From Nitrososphaerales archaeon (GTDB lineage Archaea; Thermoproteota; Nitrososphaeria; Nitrososphaerales; Gagatemarchaeaceae): a stretch of 8,879 nt of DNA. The first letter of the stretch is position 1. Every line of letters begins with the position of its first letter. The notes beneath the pieces were generated by a model. The model did no database searches. It was not told the DNA's origin and worked only from the letters and a program-made list of their open reading frames with translations. This document shows, piece after piece, positions 1 through 6,832 of the stretch. The DNA is taken from the NCBI GenBank assembly GCA_030039515.1, contig JASHVT010000135.1, forward strand, positions 1 through 8,879, read 5' to 3'. The position numbers and the translations under genes were made by a program.

Positions 1-5
1 AGAAT

Positions 6-155
6 CTACTTCAGCTTACCAATTCTGAAGATGGCCTTGCCGCACGAGGCGCATGTGCCTTTGATCGCGGGCCTGCCGTTCTTCAGTTTGATTTGCTTGG
101 GATTCTTGATCTCCCGGTTCTTTTTCTTTTCGTAGACGCAGTATCCTGTTACCAC
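6..155 (-). CDS. DUF5679 small zinc-ribbon-like protein
   Basis: A basic protein of about 49 residues of the DUF5679 type, a small archaeal domain of unknown function. The family pattern is visible: YC near the N-terminus, then REIKNPKQIKLKNGRPAIKG, then CASCG and a terminal FRIGK. The C-terminal CxxC knuckle is intact. The N-terminal knuckle, which I recall as usually CVKC, reads CVYEK, so one expected cysteine is missing and a standard four-Cys zinc site cannot form. I place the start at the GTG at 155: it has a GAGGG Shine-Dalgarno-like motif 8 bases upstream, lies about 38 bases from a TATA-like box, and puts YC at residues 4-5 as in the family. A GTG at 173 in the same frame would add six residues. 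The frame stays open upstream to 368, but that part looks like unselected reading. Family call fairly sure; function unknown. Confidence 0.72.
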   Translation of the reverse strand: MVTGYCVYEKKKNREIKNPKQIKLKNGRPAIKGTCASCGKAIFRIGKLK

Positions 156-628
156 TGCGAGTTCCCTCGCCACCAATTCGCCCGAATTGATATTTAAGCG
201 CTCGCAAGGAGCCCCAAATCGGGTTTTTTCTGGTATTATGCGCCCCGCAGGCCGTTGTTGGGTCGGAGGGGCGAGGTCTTCAAGCGAGGCCGTCCCAGAT
301 TTTTCCATAAACGGCGGCGATTGAACTTTCCCATCGCCAGAGGTTACCGCAAACTGAAATCCAAGCAACCGCGACGATGGAAGGACGGCGACGTCAATCT
401 TAGCGCCGCACTCCTTTGGACACGCCGGGCGAGATTATCGCCTGGCCAGCTCTCTGCCAGAATGCCGGGAGGCTCGACGTGTCACTCTTGGCCTGTTTCC
501 GGGGTAGGCTCGTCGCAGCGAATATTCCGGACTTCCTCTGCGCGTCGCGGGGACGCCGATTCCGGCTGCAGACCTGAAGGGAGGATAGAGCGCGAGCGAA
601 CTTCGTCCAATCCGGGCCGATTCTGGCC
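156..628. other. Gene-poor, hairpin-rich intergenic stretch
   Basis: About 470 bases between two minus-strand genes with no convincing protein gene: the open frames here give Arg/Ser-rich translations resembling no family I know. It holds the DUF5679 promoter and many short perfect inverted repeats. On the minus strand these are 572-568 with 541-537, 556-552 with 546-542, 515-511 with 479-475 enclosing 509-506 with 494-491, 460-456 with 446-442, 442-438 with 432-428 (sharing base 442 with the previous stem), and 338-333 with 321-316. Most loops are short. This could be a structured non-coding RNA, though in GC-rich DNA some stems arise by chance. I could not match it to RNase P RNA, SRP RNA or a tRNA. 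Confidence 0.4.
190..197 (-). promoter_or_regulatory. TATA-like box upstream of the DUF5679 gene
   Basis: Read on the minus strand this is TTAAATAT, an AT-rich octamer in GC-rich surroundings. Transcription starting about 26 bases downstream would begin near 167, giving a leader of about 12 bases to the GTG at 155. This is one reason to prefer that start over the GTG at 173. The assignment rests on motif and spacing only. Confidence 0.5.
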
Positions 629-1876
629 TCAGACGCCCGCGAACGGCTCGAGGGACTTCGCCATCAGGCCCAGCGTCCTCTGGACGGCCAGGAGGATCTT
701 CGGGCAGTCAGGCCTCCTCGAGAGCTCAGACGCGCTTGCCGCAAGTTCAAGCAGCCGTTCCCGCAAGATTATCCAGGCGGCCTGACCTCTGGGGAGAAGA
801 TAGTTCATCTGGTACATCTCGAACGTCGGGCCCGCGGTTATCCCCGGTCTGTGTCGACCCATCGGCAGGATTGTGATTGTGGTCCCGAGGGGCTTTATCA
901 CAGTCACCATCAGCCTTATCGAGATTTCGCTCAGGACTCTAAGGCCGTCTTTCGTGGTCTCCGTCTGGAGGAAGAACCTGTTGAGGACCTGCAGCAAGAC
1001 CTCGTATGACGCGTTGAACAGGTCCGACATGCCGGCCGTCAGCTCGTCGTCAATCAGCTCCGGGGCCTCCACGTCGCTCGGCGGGCGTACGTAGGCGGCC
1101 AGCGTGGGGCGCGCAGGCTCGAACCTCGGGTCCTCCGCCTTCATCTTCTTGAACTCGTTCAGCACTCCCAAGAACTTGCCGAAGTGGGCCTCTTGCCAGT
1201 TCCCTCTGGCGCCTTCGCCTTCCGTGATTATCGTTTCGATCGCCTTCATCGCGGAGGGGAGGTCTGTCACCGGCGTCAGCTCCTTCCACCCGTAGTACTC
1301 CTCCGTGGCCTGGTCGTGCGCGTTGCCTATGAACAGCTGCTTCTCGCCATAGCTCTCAGCCAGGAACTTGAACCCCTCCTCTATCCCACGGTAGAGTTGG
1401 CCGACTGTCGCGAACTCCTGCCCCTCGGGGACCACCTTCCCTCCTACGGGGCCCGCCATGACGCTCTGGAAGCCGGGGACGTCTTCTATCGCCATCGCCT
1501 CGGGCCGCTCCAGGAAGAGGAAGTAGCGCAGCGAGGTCTCGCTCAGAGGCAGGAGGGCCAGCGAGACGTTCGACGGGAAGTACCTCGACCTGTACGGGAA
1601 GTTCGGCCGCCCGAAGTATGGGGAGCCGCCTATGGCGGTGAGCAGGTTGTTCGCCAGCGACAGGTGGAGCATCTCCTGCTCCGCTACGTCGGATATCACC
1701 CTGTCCCACCTCTTTATCGCCTCGAGCTGAGCCGGCGTGATCCCCTCCGACACGCTCCGCTTGAGGCCGAAGGACGCGAACAGATACTCGCACATTATCA
1801 TGTGCTCGAGCGTCGCAGCTTCGCAGAGCATGAACATCAGCTGCTCCCTGTTCTTGATCACTATCGGGTTGTCCAT
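629..1876 (-). CDS. Ferritin-like protein, VioB/RebD/StaD (iminophenyl-pyruvate dimer synthase) type
   Basis: A 415-residue protein; positions here count from an alternative ATG two codons upstream (1882). I chose the ATG at 1876 because AAGGGG lies 8 bases before it but only 2 before the other. The N-terminal ~250 residues match the ferritin-like domain of iminophenyl-pyruvate dimer synthases: LEH at 25-27, E32, then AEQEMLH with E70-x-x-H73 followed by NNLLTAIGGSP. A second half follows with IEEG at 167-170, EGEG at 221-224 and EAHF with H233. These are likely iron ligands of a non-haem iron centre. The C-terminal part carries the AGPTFE motif seen in this family. Characterised relatives couple imines of tryptophan-derived acids in violacein and indolocarbazole synthesis; the substrate here is unknown and a housekeeping oxidase role is equally possible. 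It follows the universal stress protein gene by about 43 bases and is probably co-transcribed with it. Confidence 0.75.
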   Translation of the reverse strand: MDNPIVIKNREQLMFMLCEAATLEHMIMCEYLFASFGLKRSVSEGITPAQLEAIKRWDRVISDVAEQEMLHLSLANNLLTAIGGSPYFGRPNFPYRSRYFPSNVSLALLPLSETSLRYFLFLERPEAMAIEDVPGFQSVMAGPVGGKVVPEGQEFATVGQLYRGIEEGFKFLAESYGEKQLFIGNAHDQATEEYYGWKELTPVTDLPSAMKAIETIITEGEGARGNWQEAHFGKFLGVLNEFKKMKAEDPRFEPARPTLAAYVRPPSDVEAPELIDDELTAGMSDLFNASYEVLLQVLNRFFLQTETTKDGLRVLSEISIRLMVTVIKPLGTTITILPMGRHRPGITAGPTFEMYQMNYLLPRGQAAWIILRERLLELAASASELSRRPDCPKILLAVQRTLGLMAKSLEPFAGV

Positions 1877-1919
1877 ACACATCGCCCCTTGGGAACCTAT
1901 CTCCAGGCAGGCAGTGCGC

Positions 1920-2357
1920 TCACCGCACCACGAGCACGTCGCACTTCGCCCTCGCTATCACTCCTTCGGCCACGCTTCCGAGCATCAGCTTCGTGACGTC
2001 TCTCGTCGTTCTCGTCCCGACGACCAGAAGGCTGATGCGCTCAGAGCTCGCCGCGTCGCAGATCGCGGCTACCACCGAGCCGGTCGCCTCCAGCGACTTT
2101 GTCTCGACCTTGACTCCCGAGTCCGCGGCGAGTTTGACGGCCGACACGAACACGCTCTCCGCCCTCTTCGCCAGCTCCTGGCTCATCCTCTTCAGGACGT
2201 CTTCGGAGAGATACTCTGGAAGCTGGATCACGTGGACCATCACGACCGACCCGCCCATCAGCCTGGCGTACTCTATGGCTCGCTGCGCCGTCCTGAGCGA
2301 CCTCTCCGACCCGTCGACGGCGACCATTATGCGCCCAGGTTGAGCCGACGAGGACAT
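1920..2357 (-). CDS. Universal stress protein (UspA family)
   Basis: A 145-residue single-domain universal stress protein of the nucleotide-binding alpha/beta fold, close to the usual family length. The first strand IMVAVDGSERS carries the conserved Asp (D15). The C-terminal ATP-loop region reads VVGTRTTRDVTKLMLGSVAE and ends in CDVLVVR. In the usual G-x2-G-x9-G-S/T signature the second glycine is Thr117, while G114 and G127-S128 are kept, so ATP binding is plausible but not assured. The ATG at 2357 is chosen because homology begins just after it and a TATA-like box sits about 28 bases upstream, giving a nearly leaderless message. The open frame continues upstream to 2717 but there overlaps the divergent methyltransferase gene and has no family resemblance. 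It is first in a likely two-gene unit with the ferritin-like gene, which suggests a stress-linked role (inference). Confidence 0.9.
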   Translation of the reverse strand: MSSSAQPGRIMVAVDGSERSLRTAQRAIEYARLMGGSVVMVHVIQLPEYLSEDVLKRMSQELAKRAESVFVSAVKLAADSGVKVETKSLEATGSVVAAICDAASSERISLLVVGTRTTRDVTKLMLGSVAEGVIARAKCDVLVVR

Positions 2358-2376
2358 CTGACCTTTGGCCGAGGAG

Positions 2377-2395
2377 GGCCGGTATTTATCCGGCC
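2377..2395 (-). promoter_or_regulatory. TATA-like promoter inside an inverted repeat, usp gene
   Basis: GGCCGG at 2377-2382 and CCGGCC at 2390-2395 form a perfect six-base inverted repeat whose seven-base spacer is the AT-rich TATA-like core (ATAAATA on the minus strand). The core is centred about 28 bases before the usp ATG. A dimeric regulator binding the repeat would cover the TATA element, so this is a candidate operator-promoter overlap. Motif-based only. Confidence 0.5.
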
Positions 2396-2436
2396 TACCT
2401 GGGCCGACGCGACGCCCCGACGGAGTATGGGGGACG

Positions 2437-2442
2437 TTAAAG
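2437..2442 (+). promoter_or_regulatory. Weak TATA-like box, methyltransferase operon
   Basis: TTAAAG lies about 27 bases before the ATG at 2467, the spacing expected for a leaderless archaeal message. It is the only AT-rich hexamer just upstream of this gene and is a weak match to the TATA consensus. Confidence 0.35.
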
Positions 2443-2466
2443 AGGGACCGCGACGGGCGGGCGCAT

Positions 2467-3534
2467 ATGAACGACCTGCGCGCGGAGATCGACGTCTCGC
2501 TGCCTCCGGACAAGGCCTTCGAGGTCCTGGTCGACGAGCTGTCCATGGCCCTCGGAGACAGGGGGCTCAGCCTCGAGGGGAGGTCGGCAGGATGCAAGGT
2601 CGTGGAGTCCGGCGTCGAGGTGGGCGTGGTCAAGGAGTGGGTCCCGGGGAGAAGGGTCGCGGTCGCTTGGCGCCCCAAGAGCTGGGAGAAGGGAGCCGAA
2701 AGCGAGGTCGTGATCACCGTGGCTGCTCGCGACGGGAAGACTGCGGTCTCGTTGGAGCTGACGGGGTGGGGGGACGTGCTGGGAGGAGATCAGGGAGAGG
2801 TTCTCGGCTGGTTCTCTCGGGAGGCGGTTTCGCCCATGCTCTCGGCCGCTTCCACGAAGGCGTTGGGAGAATGGCTCACCGACAGGTCGGCGAGGCGGCC
2901 CTCGGGTGCGCGTTCCGGCGGATTCTACAGGAACCCTACCTACCACTGGCCCAACTTCTTCGCGATATTTGACGTCCTTTCACTGAGCCCGAACGACAGG
3001 CTTGTCGAGATAGGCTGCGGTGGGGGCGCGTTCCTGCATGAGGCTCTGAAGAGCGGATGCAGCGCCTCGGCGATAGACCACAGCCCCGACATGGTCAGGC
3101 TGTCATCGGAGGTGAACGCCGAGTCGATCTCCGCCCGGAAGCTCGACATATCGCTGGGCGACGCAGGGCGGCTTCCCTTCGGCGACGGAAGGTTCACTTG
3201 CGCGGTCATGACGGGCGTCCTGTTCTTCATCCCGGACTCGCTCAAGGCCTTCAAGGAGGTGTCCAGGGTCCTTGTCTCCGGAGGCAGGTTTGTCTTATTC
3301 ACAGGCACAAAGGAGCTGAAAGGGACTCCGGCCGCGCCCGAACCTGTGGCGAGTCGCCTCCACTTCTATGATGACGACGAGCTCGTGGACACGGCGCTGC
3401 GGGCGGGGTTCTCCAGAGCTAGGGTCGACCATCCGTCCCTCCTCGAGCACGCGAGGAAGTCCGGCGTCCCCGAGTCCGACCTGTACCTCTTCAAGGGGAC
3501 CGCCGCGTCCCAGCTGCTCGTCGCCGTAAAGTGA
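2467..3534 (+). CDS. SRPBCC-like domain fused to a class I SAM methyltransferase
   Basis: A 355-residue two-domain protein. Residues 1 to about 142 resemble an SRPBCC/AHSA1-type fold, a helix-grip barrel that often binds hydrophobic ligands: an opening strand AEIDVSLPPDKAFEVLVDEL, then beta segments through about residue 100 and a C-terminal helix ending near EWLTD. Residues from about 160 form a class I SAM-dependent methyltransferase of the Methyltransf_11/UbiE type: motif I VEIGCGGGAFL at 180-190, the acidic ribose-binding residue D204 in AIDHSPDM, GDAGRLPFGDGRF at 231-243, and RVLVSGGRFVLF at 267-278. The start at 2467 rather than the frame-open 2365 is set by the onset of the SRPBCC match and a TATA-like box 27 bases before it. 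The methyl acceptor is unknown; the N-terminal domain may present it. The methyltransferase half is secure, the SRPBCC half likely. Confidence 0.8.
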   Translation: MNDLRAEIDVSLPPDKAFEVLVDELSMALGDRGLSLEGRSAGCKVVESGVEVGVVKEWVPGRRVAVAWRPKSWEKGAESEVVITVAARDGKTAVSLELTGWGDVLGGDQGEVLGWFSREAVSPMLSAASTKALGEWLTDRSARRPSGARSGGFYRNPTYHWPNFFAIFDVLSLSPNDRLVEIGCGGGAFLHEALKSGCSASAIDHSPDMVRLSSEVNAESISARKLDISLGDAGRLPFGDGRFTCAVMTGVLFFIPDSLKAFKEVSRVLVSGGRFVLFTGTKELKGTPAAPEPVASRLHFYDDDELVDTALRAGFSRARVDHPSLLEHARKSGVPESDLYLFKGTAASQLLVAVK

Positions 3535-4163
3535 GAGAAGTCAGGTTAATTACACCACGGCTAGTGGCGGAGGCGTTGCCGGGGCCGGATGTCGAGGAGA
3601 TGCGGACGAAGGCCGCGCTCGCGAAGTCGATCCTCGACGACGTGGTGGACAGCTCGAGCCACGAGGACGAGAAAGTGGGCCGGATGCTCTACTCCATGTC
3701 GTTCCTCACGGTAGGCGCAACGATAGCGTTCTCCGCCTTCATCGGGAACAGGATTGGCAAGCCGTTCTACGAGCTGGACCTGGTCTCGACGCTGTTCGTA
3801 GCTTACGTCCTCTTCCTGGTGTGCGGGACCACGGTCATCCTGGAGGCGATGAGCCCCAGGCTCTATCTCCGGAGGGGGGCACCGAGGGACGAAAGCGCGG
3901 GGTCCTCGGCAGACCTCGACTCTAGGCACTTCTTCAAGAGCATCGCACGGAAGGAACGGGAAAACTGGGTCACGTCATTCCGGTCGTCCACCACCGAGGA
4001 ACTGCTCGAGCAGGAGGCCGAAGACTGCCTGAGACAGGCCCACTTCCTCTCTAGGAAGGTCACCGAGAAGATCGACTCTATTCGGAAGGCCAAGTGGATG
4101 ATGATCCTCGCCGCGCTCTGCTTCCTTGCGATGTCGGCCGTGGGCGTAGCCTCCTACATCTGA
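3531..4163 (+). CDS. Three-helix membrane protein resembling Pycsar TM effectors (DUF5706/PycTM-like)
   Basis: A 210-residue protein with predicted membrane helices at about 53-73, 86-106 and 189-209. The order matches DUF5706/PycTM proteins: an N-terminal amphipathic helix with an acidic-Lys motif just before TM1 (HEDEKVGRMLYSMSF), a two-helix hairpin, a soluble linker with FFKSIARKERENW at 134-146, a long helix EELLEQEAEDCLRQAHFLSRKV at 156-177, then a last TM. In characterised Pycsar systems such proteins disrupt the inner membrane when a cyclic nucleotide binds; no nucleotide cyclase is present here, so immunity is speculative. The GTG start at 3531 overlaps the methyltransferase TGA by four bases (GTGA), suggesting translational coupling; no Shine-Dalgarno motif is visible. 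An ATG at 3600 would give a shorter protein keeping all helices. Topology is well supported, family assignment moderate. It ends nine bases from the convergent DUF72 gene. Confidence 0.6.
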   Translation: MREVRLITPRLVAEALPGPDVEEMRTKAALAKSILDDVVDSSSHEDEKVGRMLYSMSFLTVGATIAFSAFIGNRIGKPFYELDLVSTLFVAYVLFLVCGTTVILEAMSPRLYLRRGAPRDESAGSSADLDSRHFFKSIARKERENWVTSFRSSTTEELLEQEAEDCLRQAHFLSRKVTEKIDSIRKAKWMMILAALCFLAMSAVGVASYI

Positions 4164-4172
4164 GGCCGCGCT

Positions 4173-4898
4173 TCAGCCGAGGCTCTTGGCCATCCTCTGC
4201 GCAAGGATGGCGTTCTCGCCGGTCTCGTCGTGCCTGAGATAGACGTAGGCTCCCGAGAGGCCGGCCGAGGCATCTTTGATTCTCTTGGACCATCCGTCTA
4301 TTTCGCCGGCGTCGTACGCGTCCTTCCTGAGTCTGTAGTATCCGAGGCCTCCAGTCGTCCTCTGAACCGCCTTCAGGTCCTCGCTCTCAGCCACGCAGAA
4401 CCCGGCGCCGCTCCTGTCGAGCAGGCGATACGTCGGCTCCTCGAACCACGTCGCATGACGGAACTCGAAGACCCTCTGGGGAACTTTGGAGGTCCTCGCT
4501 ATGAACTCTTCTAGGAGGGCGAGGTCCTGCTTCATGTAGGGAGGAAGCTGGAAGAGGATCGGCCCACGCTTCGGTCCAAGGAGACCGAGCGTCTTGGAGA
4601 ACCTTTCGACGAGCGGCAGCGAGGCGCTCCCTAGCTTCTGGATGTGCGTGACCTCCTTCGGAGCCTTGAACGAGAAACTGAACCCTTCTCCTGTTGCCTC
4701 TCTCCAACCCTCGACCGCGGCCGACCTGGGCGGCGCATAGAACGAGCTGTTGATCTCGACGGTGTCGAGACGCGCGGAATAGTAGGATAGGAACTCCTCG
4801 CTCTTCTGTTCCTTGGGATAAAACCTCCCTCTCCAGCTCGGATAGCTGAAGCCCGATACGCCTACGCGAATGCTGGGACTCGATGCCGACCCCGCCAC
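4173..4898 (-). CDS. DUF72 (YecE-like) TIM-barrel family protein
   Basis: A 241-residue DUF72 protein of near-normal family length. Conserved blocks are clear and in order: VGVSGFSYPSWRGRFYP at 12-28, YYSARLDTVEINSSFY at 39-54, FSFKAPKEVTH at 75-85, GPILFQLPP at 112-120, VFEFRHATWF at 143-152, GYYRLR at 186-191 and the terminal AYVYLRHDETGENA at 217-230. The family has a TIM-barrel-like fold; no firm biochemical function is known to me. The start is a GTG at 4898, directly before the first conserved block, with a GAGG-like motif about 10 bases upstream. It is last in the KaiC-like, phosphoesterase, DUF72 series, with a 51-base gap from the phosphoesterase stop, so co-transcription is likely. 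It converges on the membrane-protein gene. Confidence 0.9.
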   Translation of the reverse strand: MAGSASSPSIRVGVSGFSYPSWRGRFYPKEQKSEEFLSYYSARLDTVEINSSFYAPPRSAAVEGWREATGEGFSFSFKAPKEVTHIQKLGSASLPLVERFSKTLGLLGPKRGPILFQLPPYMKQDLALLEEFIARTSKVPQRVFEFRHATWFEEPTYRLLDRSGAGFCVAESEDLKAVQRTTGGLGYYRLRKDAYDAGEIDGWSKRIKDASAGLSGAYVYLRHDETGENAILAQRMAKSLG

Positions 4899-4949
4899 GG
4901 TCAGTCGCCTCAGCCTCTCCGGGCACCCATGGACCGAGCGGCGGCTAGC

Positions 4950-6044
4950 CTATCCATCCTTGTCCCTTCCGGACCTCCAGCGGTCCAAGAGCCCCCTTTC
5001 GGCGTCCGTGACCTTGGGACCCACGCGATCCTCTGCCCCCACGGTTCCTCTGTCCGTGGGCACCCTGACCTCCAGAGGGTAGGTCCGCTTCGCGGGGTCG
5101 AAGCGCCACTCCCCCTTCGACCTGTCGAACTCGACCTCCCACACCTTCAGGGCCCTGACGCGCTCGTACTCGAAGTCGATCCCGATGATGGAGTATCCTG
5201 AGGAGACTGTGGGGTCGTTCGCCTCGTCGAAGACGCACCTGGCGCAGCTTATCACAGGGGGCGGCCCTGAGCGGCTCCTCCCGAGCATCCTCGCCGTGTA
5301 CTCGACGGCGACCCTGGGGGAGTGGACGTGCCCGTTCAGTATGACGTCTGAGAACGAGAACAGGCGGCGCTTCGTCTCCTCCTGTGCTGCGGGAACTATC
5401 GCTTCCAGAGGATGATGTACCAGGGTTATGTTGAAGGAGGGCTCTCTGTCGCTTGAGACTTCCCTCTCCGCCGCCGCCATCTGTTGAACGCCGACATAGC
5501 CGTGATAGTTGTACTTCCTGCTGAATATGTACGCCGAGTTGAGGCTGACCAGGTTCAGCTTCAGGCCTGCCACCTGGACGCGTTTGACGTAGTAGAGCTC
5601 GGGCGTAGACCGTATCCCCCTCCTCTCGAGGAAGGAGTAGTACGGGCCCATCCCGGTCCTGAACGCTGCCTTGTCCAGGTCAGACGAGAAACGAGCCTCC
5701 GTCGCGGCGACGCCCCCCCTCTTCTCCACCATGTCGTTCATCAGCTCCCCGTTGAACGGGGCCAGGAGGGCCCAGTTCACGTCGTGGTTCCCTCCGCAGA
5801 ACATCAGGCTCCTCGCGTGGAGACCGTCGGCTATCGCGTCGACGAACCGGTCGACCATGGCGTACTCCTCCTCCCTCCCTCCGTACGCGAGGTCGCCCGA
5901 AAGCGCAACGTGAGGAGTCGGAAGATCGAGGGACGCCACCCTCTCCTCGAGGTCGTTCTCCAGGGAGCTCAGTATCGCGTCGGTCTGAGCCTGTGTCGAG
6001 GAACGCAGGTGGAAGTCGGAGAGGTGCACGAGAGAGAAGTCCAT
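4950..6044 (-). CDS. Calcineurin-like metallophosphoesterase
   Basis: A 364-residue protein of the calcineurin-like phosphoesterase superfamily, which uses a two-metal centre to hydrolyse phosphomono- or diesters. All core motifs are present: SDFH (D10, H12), SGDLAYGG (D51), CGGNHDVN (N86, H87, D88), VHHP (H210-H211) and NGHVHSP (H239, H241). Two longer inserts, about 100-150 and 245-280, distinguish it from the minimal domain. The roughly 80 C-terminal residues after the GHVH motif form a beta-rich and then charged tail of unknown role. No signal peptide is seen, so it is cytoplasmic. The ATG start at 6044 fits, as LVHLSDFH starts at residue 5. It lies 23 bases after the KaiC-like stop and 51 before the DUF72 start, in one probable operon. 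The substrate cannot be told from sequence. Confidence 0.88.
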   Translation of the reverse strand: MDFSLVHLSDFHLRSSTQAQTDAILSSLENDLEERVASLDLPTPHVALSGDLAYGGREEEYAMVDRFVDAIADGLHARSLMFCGGNHDVNWALLAPFNGELMNDMVEKRGGVAATEARFSSDLDKAAFRTGMGPYYSFLERRGIRSTPELYYVKRVQVAGLKLNLVSLNSAYIFSRKYNYHGYVGVQQMAAAEREVSSDREPSFNITLVHHPLEAIVPAAQEETKRRLFSFSDVILNGHVHSPRVAVEYTARMLGRSRSGPPPVISCARCVFDEANDPTVSSGYSIIGIDFEYERVRALKVWEVEFDRSKGEWRFDPAKRTYPLEVRVPTDRGTVGAEDRVGPKVTDAERGLLDRWRSGRDKDG

Positions 6045-6067
6045 CGATGGAGGACCGCGCCTTCCCG

Positions 6068-6808
6068 CTAGTACACTTCCTCTGTGGCCAACACTTCGAG
6101 GCCCTTGGCGCCTATGTTGTAGGGCCTCGGGTGAGTGTCAACCCTTGAGCCACGCATCTTCAGTATCTGTATCGTCCTGATTCCCTTGCGGAGCGTCCTC
6201 ATGAGAAGGACGCCCTCGGCCAGATATTCCTCGGGCTGCAAGACGCGCTCCTCGCCCGTTGAGAGGAGCTCAGAGGTCAAGAGGGACGTCGCACTGGACG
6301 ACTGGAGGGTCTCTATCAGGTCCAGGACCACCGGCCTCCTGTCCTCGACCGAGGGGAACCTGAAGACGAGGTCAGACATCGAGTCGACGGCGATCCTGAC
6401 AGGCTCGAACTTCGCTATCTCGTCTTGGATCGTCTCCAGCAGGTTCACCAGCCCTAGCTCTCTGCCGCCCACGGCTATCCTCCCAATCCTCGTCTGCTCT
6501 GGGATCTTCCGGACGTCCGTCGCGTCGATGTACTTGAACTTCCCCTCCCCCTCTAGCTTCGCAAAATCCATTCCTAGAGCGAGCATCTCTTTCATGAACC
6601 GGCTCTTCGGCTCGTTCATCCCGATGAACATGCTTCCTTCTCCTTTGGCCGCGCCATAGAAGAGGTACTGAGAGCATATGATCGTCTTGCCTATCCCAGG
6701 CTCGCCCAGCACGAGTATGACGCGCCCCCTGTTGAACCCCCCATCCAGCATAGTGTCCAGCCCGGGGAGGCCGCTGCCGAGCCTAGCCTCCGGTCCGCCG
6801 CTCTCCAA
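6068..6808 (-). CDS. Single-domain KaiC-like RecA-fold ATPase
   Basis: A 246-residue protein with one KaiC domain, the archaeal KaiC-like type rather than the double-domain cyanobacterial clock protein. It has GLPGLDTMLDGGF at 13-25, Walker A GEPGIGKT at 35-42, a Walker B-type strand VRIAVDSMSD with D142, and the KMRGSRVD and YNIGAKGLEV segments at 217-239 that face the nucleotide across subunits in KaiC rings. Where KaiC domains carry two adjacent glutamates after the second strand, this reads GMNEPKSR, so only one (E66) is kept, which may lower ATPase activity. The TTG start at 6808 sits about 27 bases from a TATA-like box, giving a leaderless message, and places the first conserved residues normally. 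Archaeal relatives are often signalling or motility regulators; the role here is unknown. It is first in the operon with the phosphoesterase and DUF72 genes. Confidence 0.88.
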   Translation of the reverse strand: MESGGPEARLGSGLPGLDTMLDGGFNRGRVILVLGEPGIGKTIICSQYLFYGAAKGEGSMFIGMNEPKSRFMKEMLALGMDFAKLEGEGKFKYIDATDVRKIPEQTRIGRIAVGGRELGLVNLLETIQDEIAKFEPVRIAVDSMSDLVFRFPSVEDRRPVVLDLIETLQSSSATSLLTSELLSTGEERVLQPEEYLAEGVLLMRTLRKGIRTIQILKMRGSRVDTHPRPYNIGAKGLEVLATEEVY

Positions 6809-6832
6809 GGTACCCGAGGCCCTTGCGGGACG

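Noticed and set aside
316..338. Minus-strand TTCAATC within a hairpin, similar to a tRNA T-loop.
   Set aside because: Flanking bases do not form the required T-stem, and the rest of the cloverleaf is absent.
529..538. Minus-strand GAGGAAGTCC preceded by a TCTGC/GCAGA stem, resembling conserved region I of RNase P RNA (GAGGAAAGTCC).
   Set aside because: One A is missing, and the partner sequence GGCTT needed to form helix P4, with its ACAGAA context, is absent from the minus strand down to the DUF5679 gene. Without P4 it cannot be an intact RNase P RNA.
255..785. Plus-strand open frame of 176 codons.
   Set aside because: It runs antisense into the ferritin-like gene for over 150 bases, is Arg/Ser-rich with no recognisable domain, and lacks a promoter or ribosome site.
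2358..2717. Upstream extension of the universal stress protein frame (about 120 codons).
   Set aside because: It overlaps the divergent methyltransferase coding region and promoter, shows no stress-protein homology, and the ATG at 2357 has a well-placed TATA-like box.
1184..2972. Long plus-strand open frames opposite the ferritin-like and usp genes, running into the methyltransferase in another frame.
   Set aside because: Low-complexity, Arg-rich translations typical of antisense frames in GC-rich DNA; the minus-strand genes there have clear family motifs.
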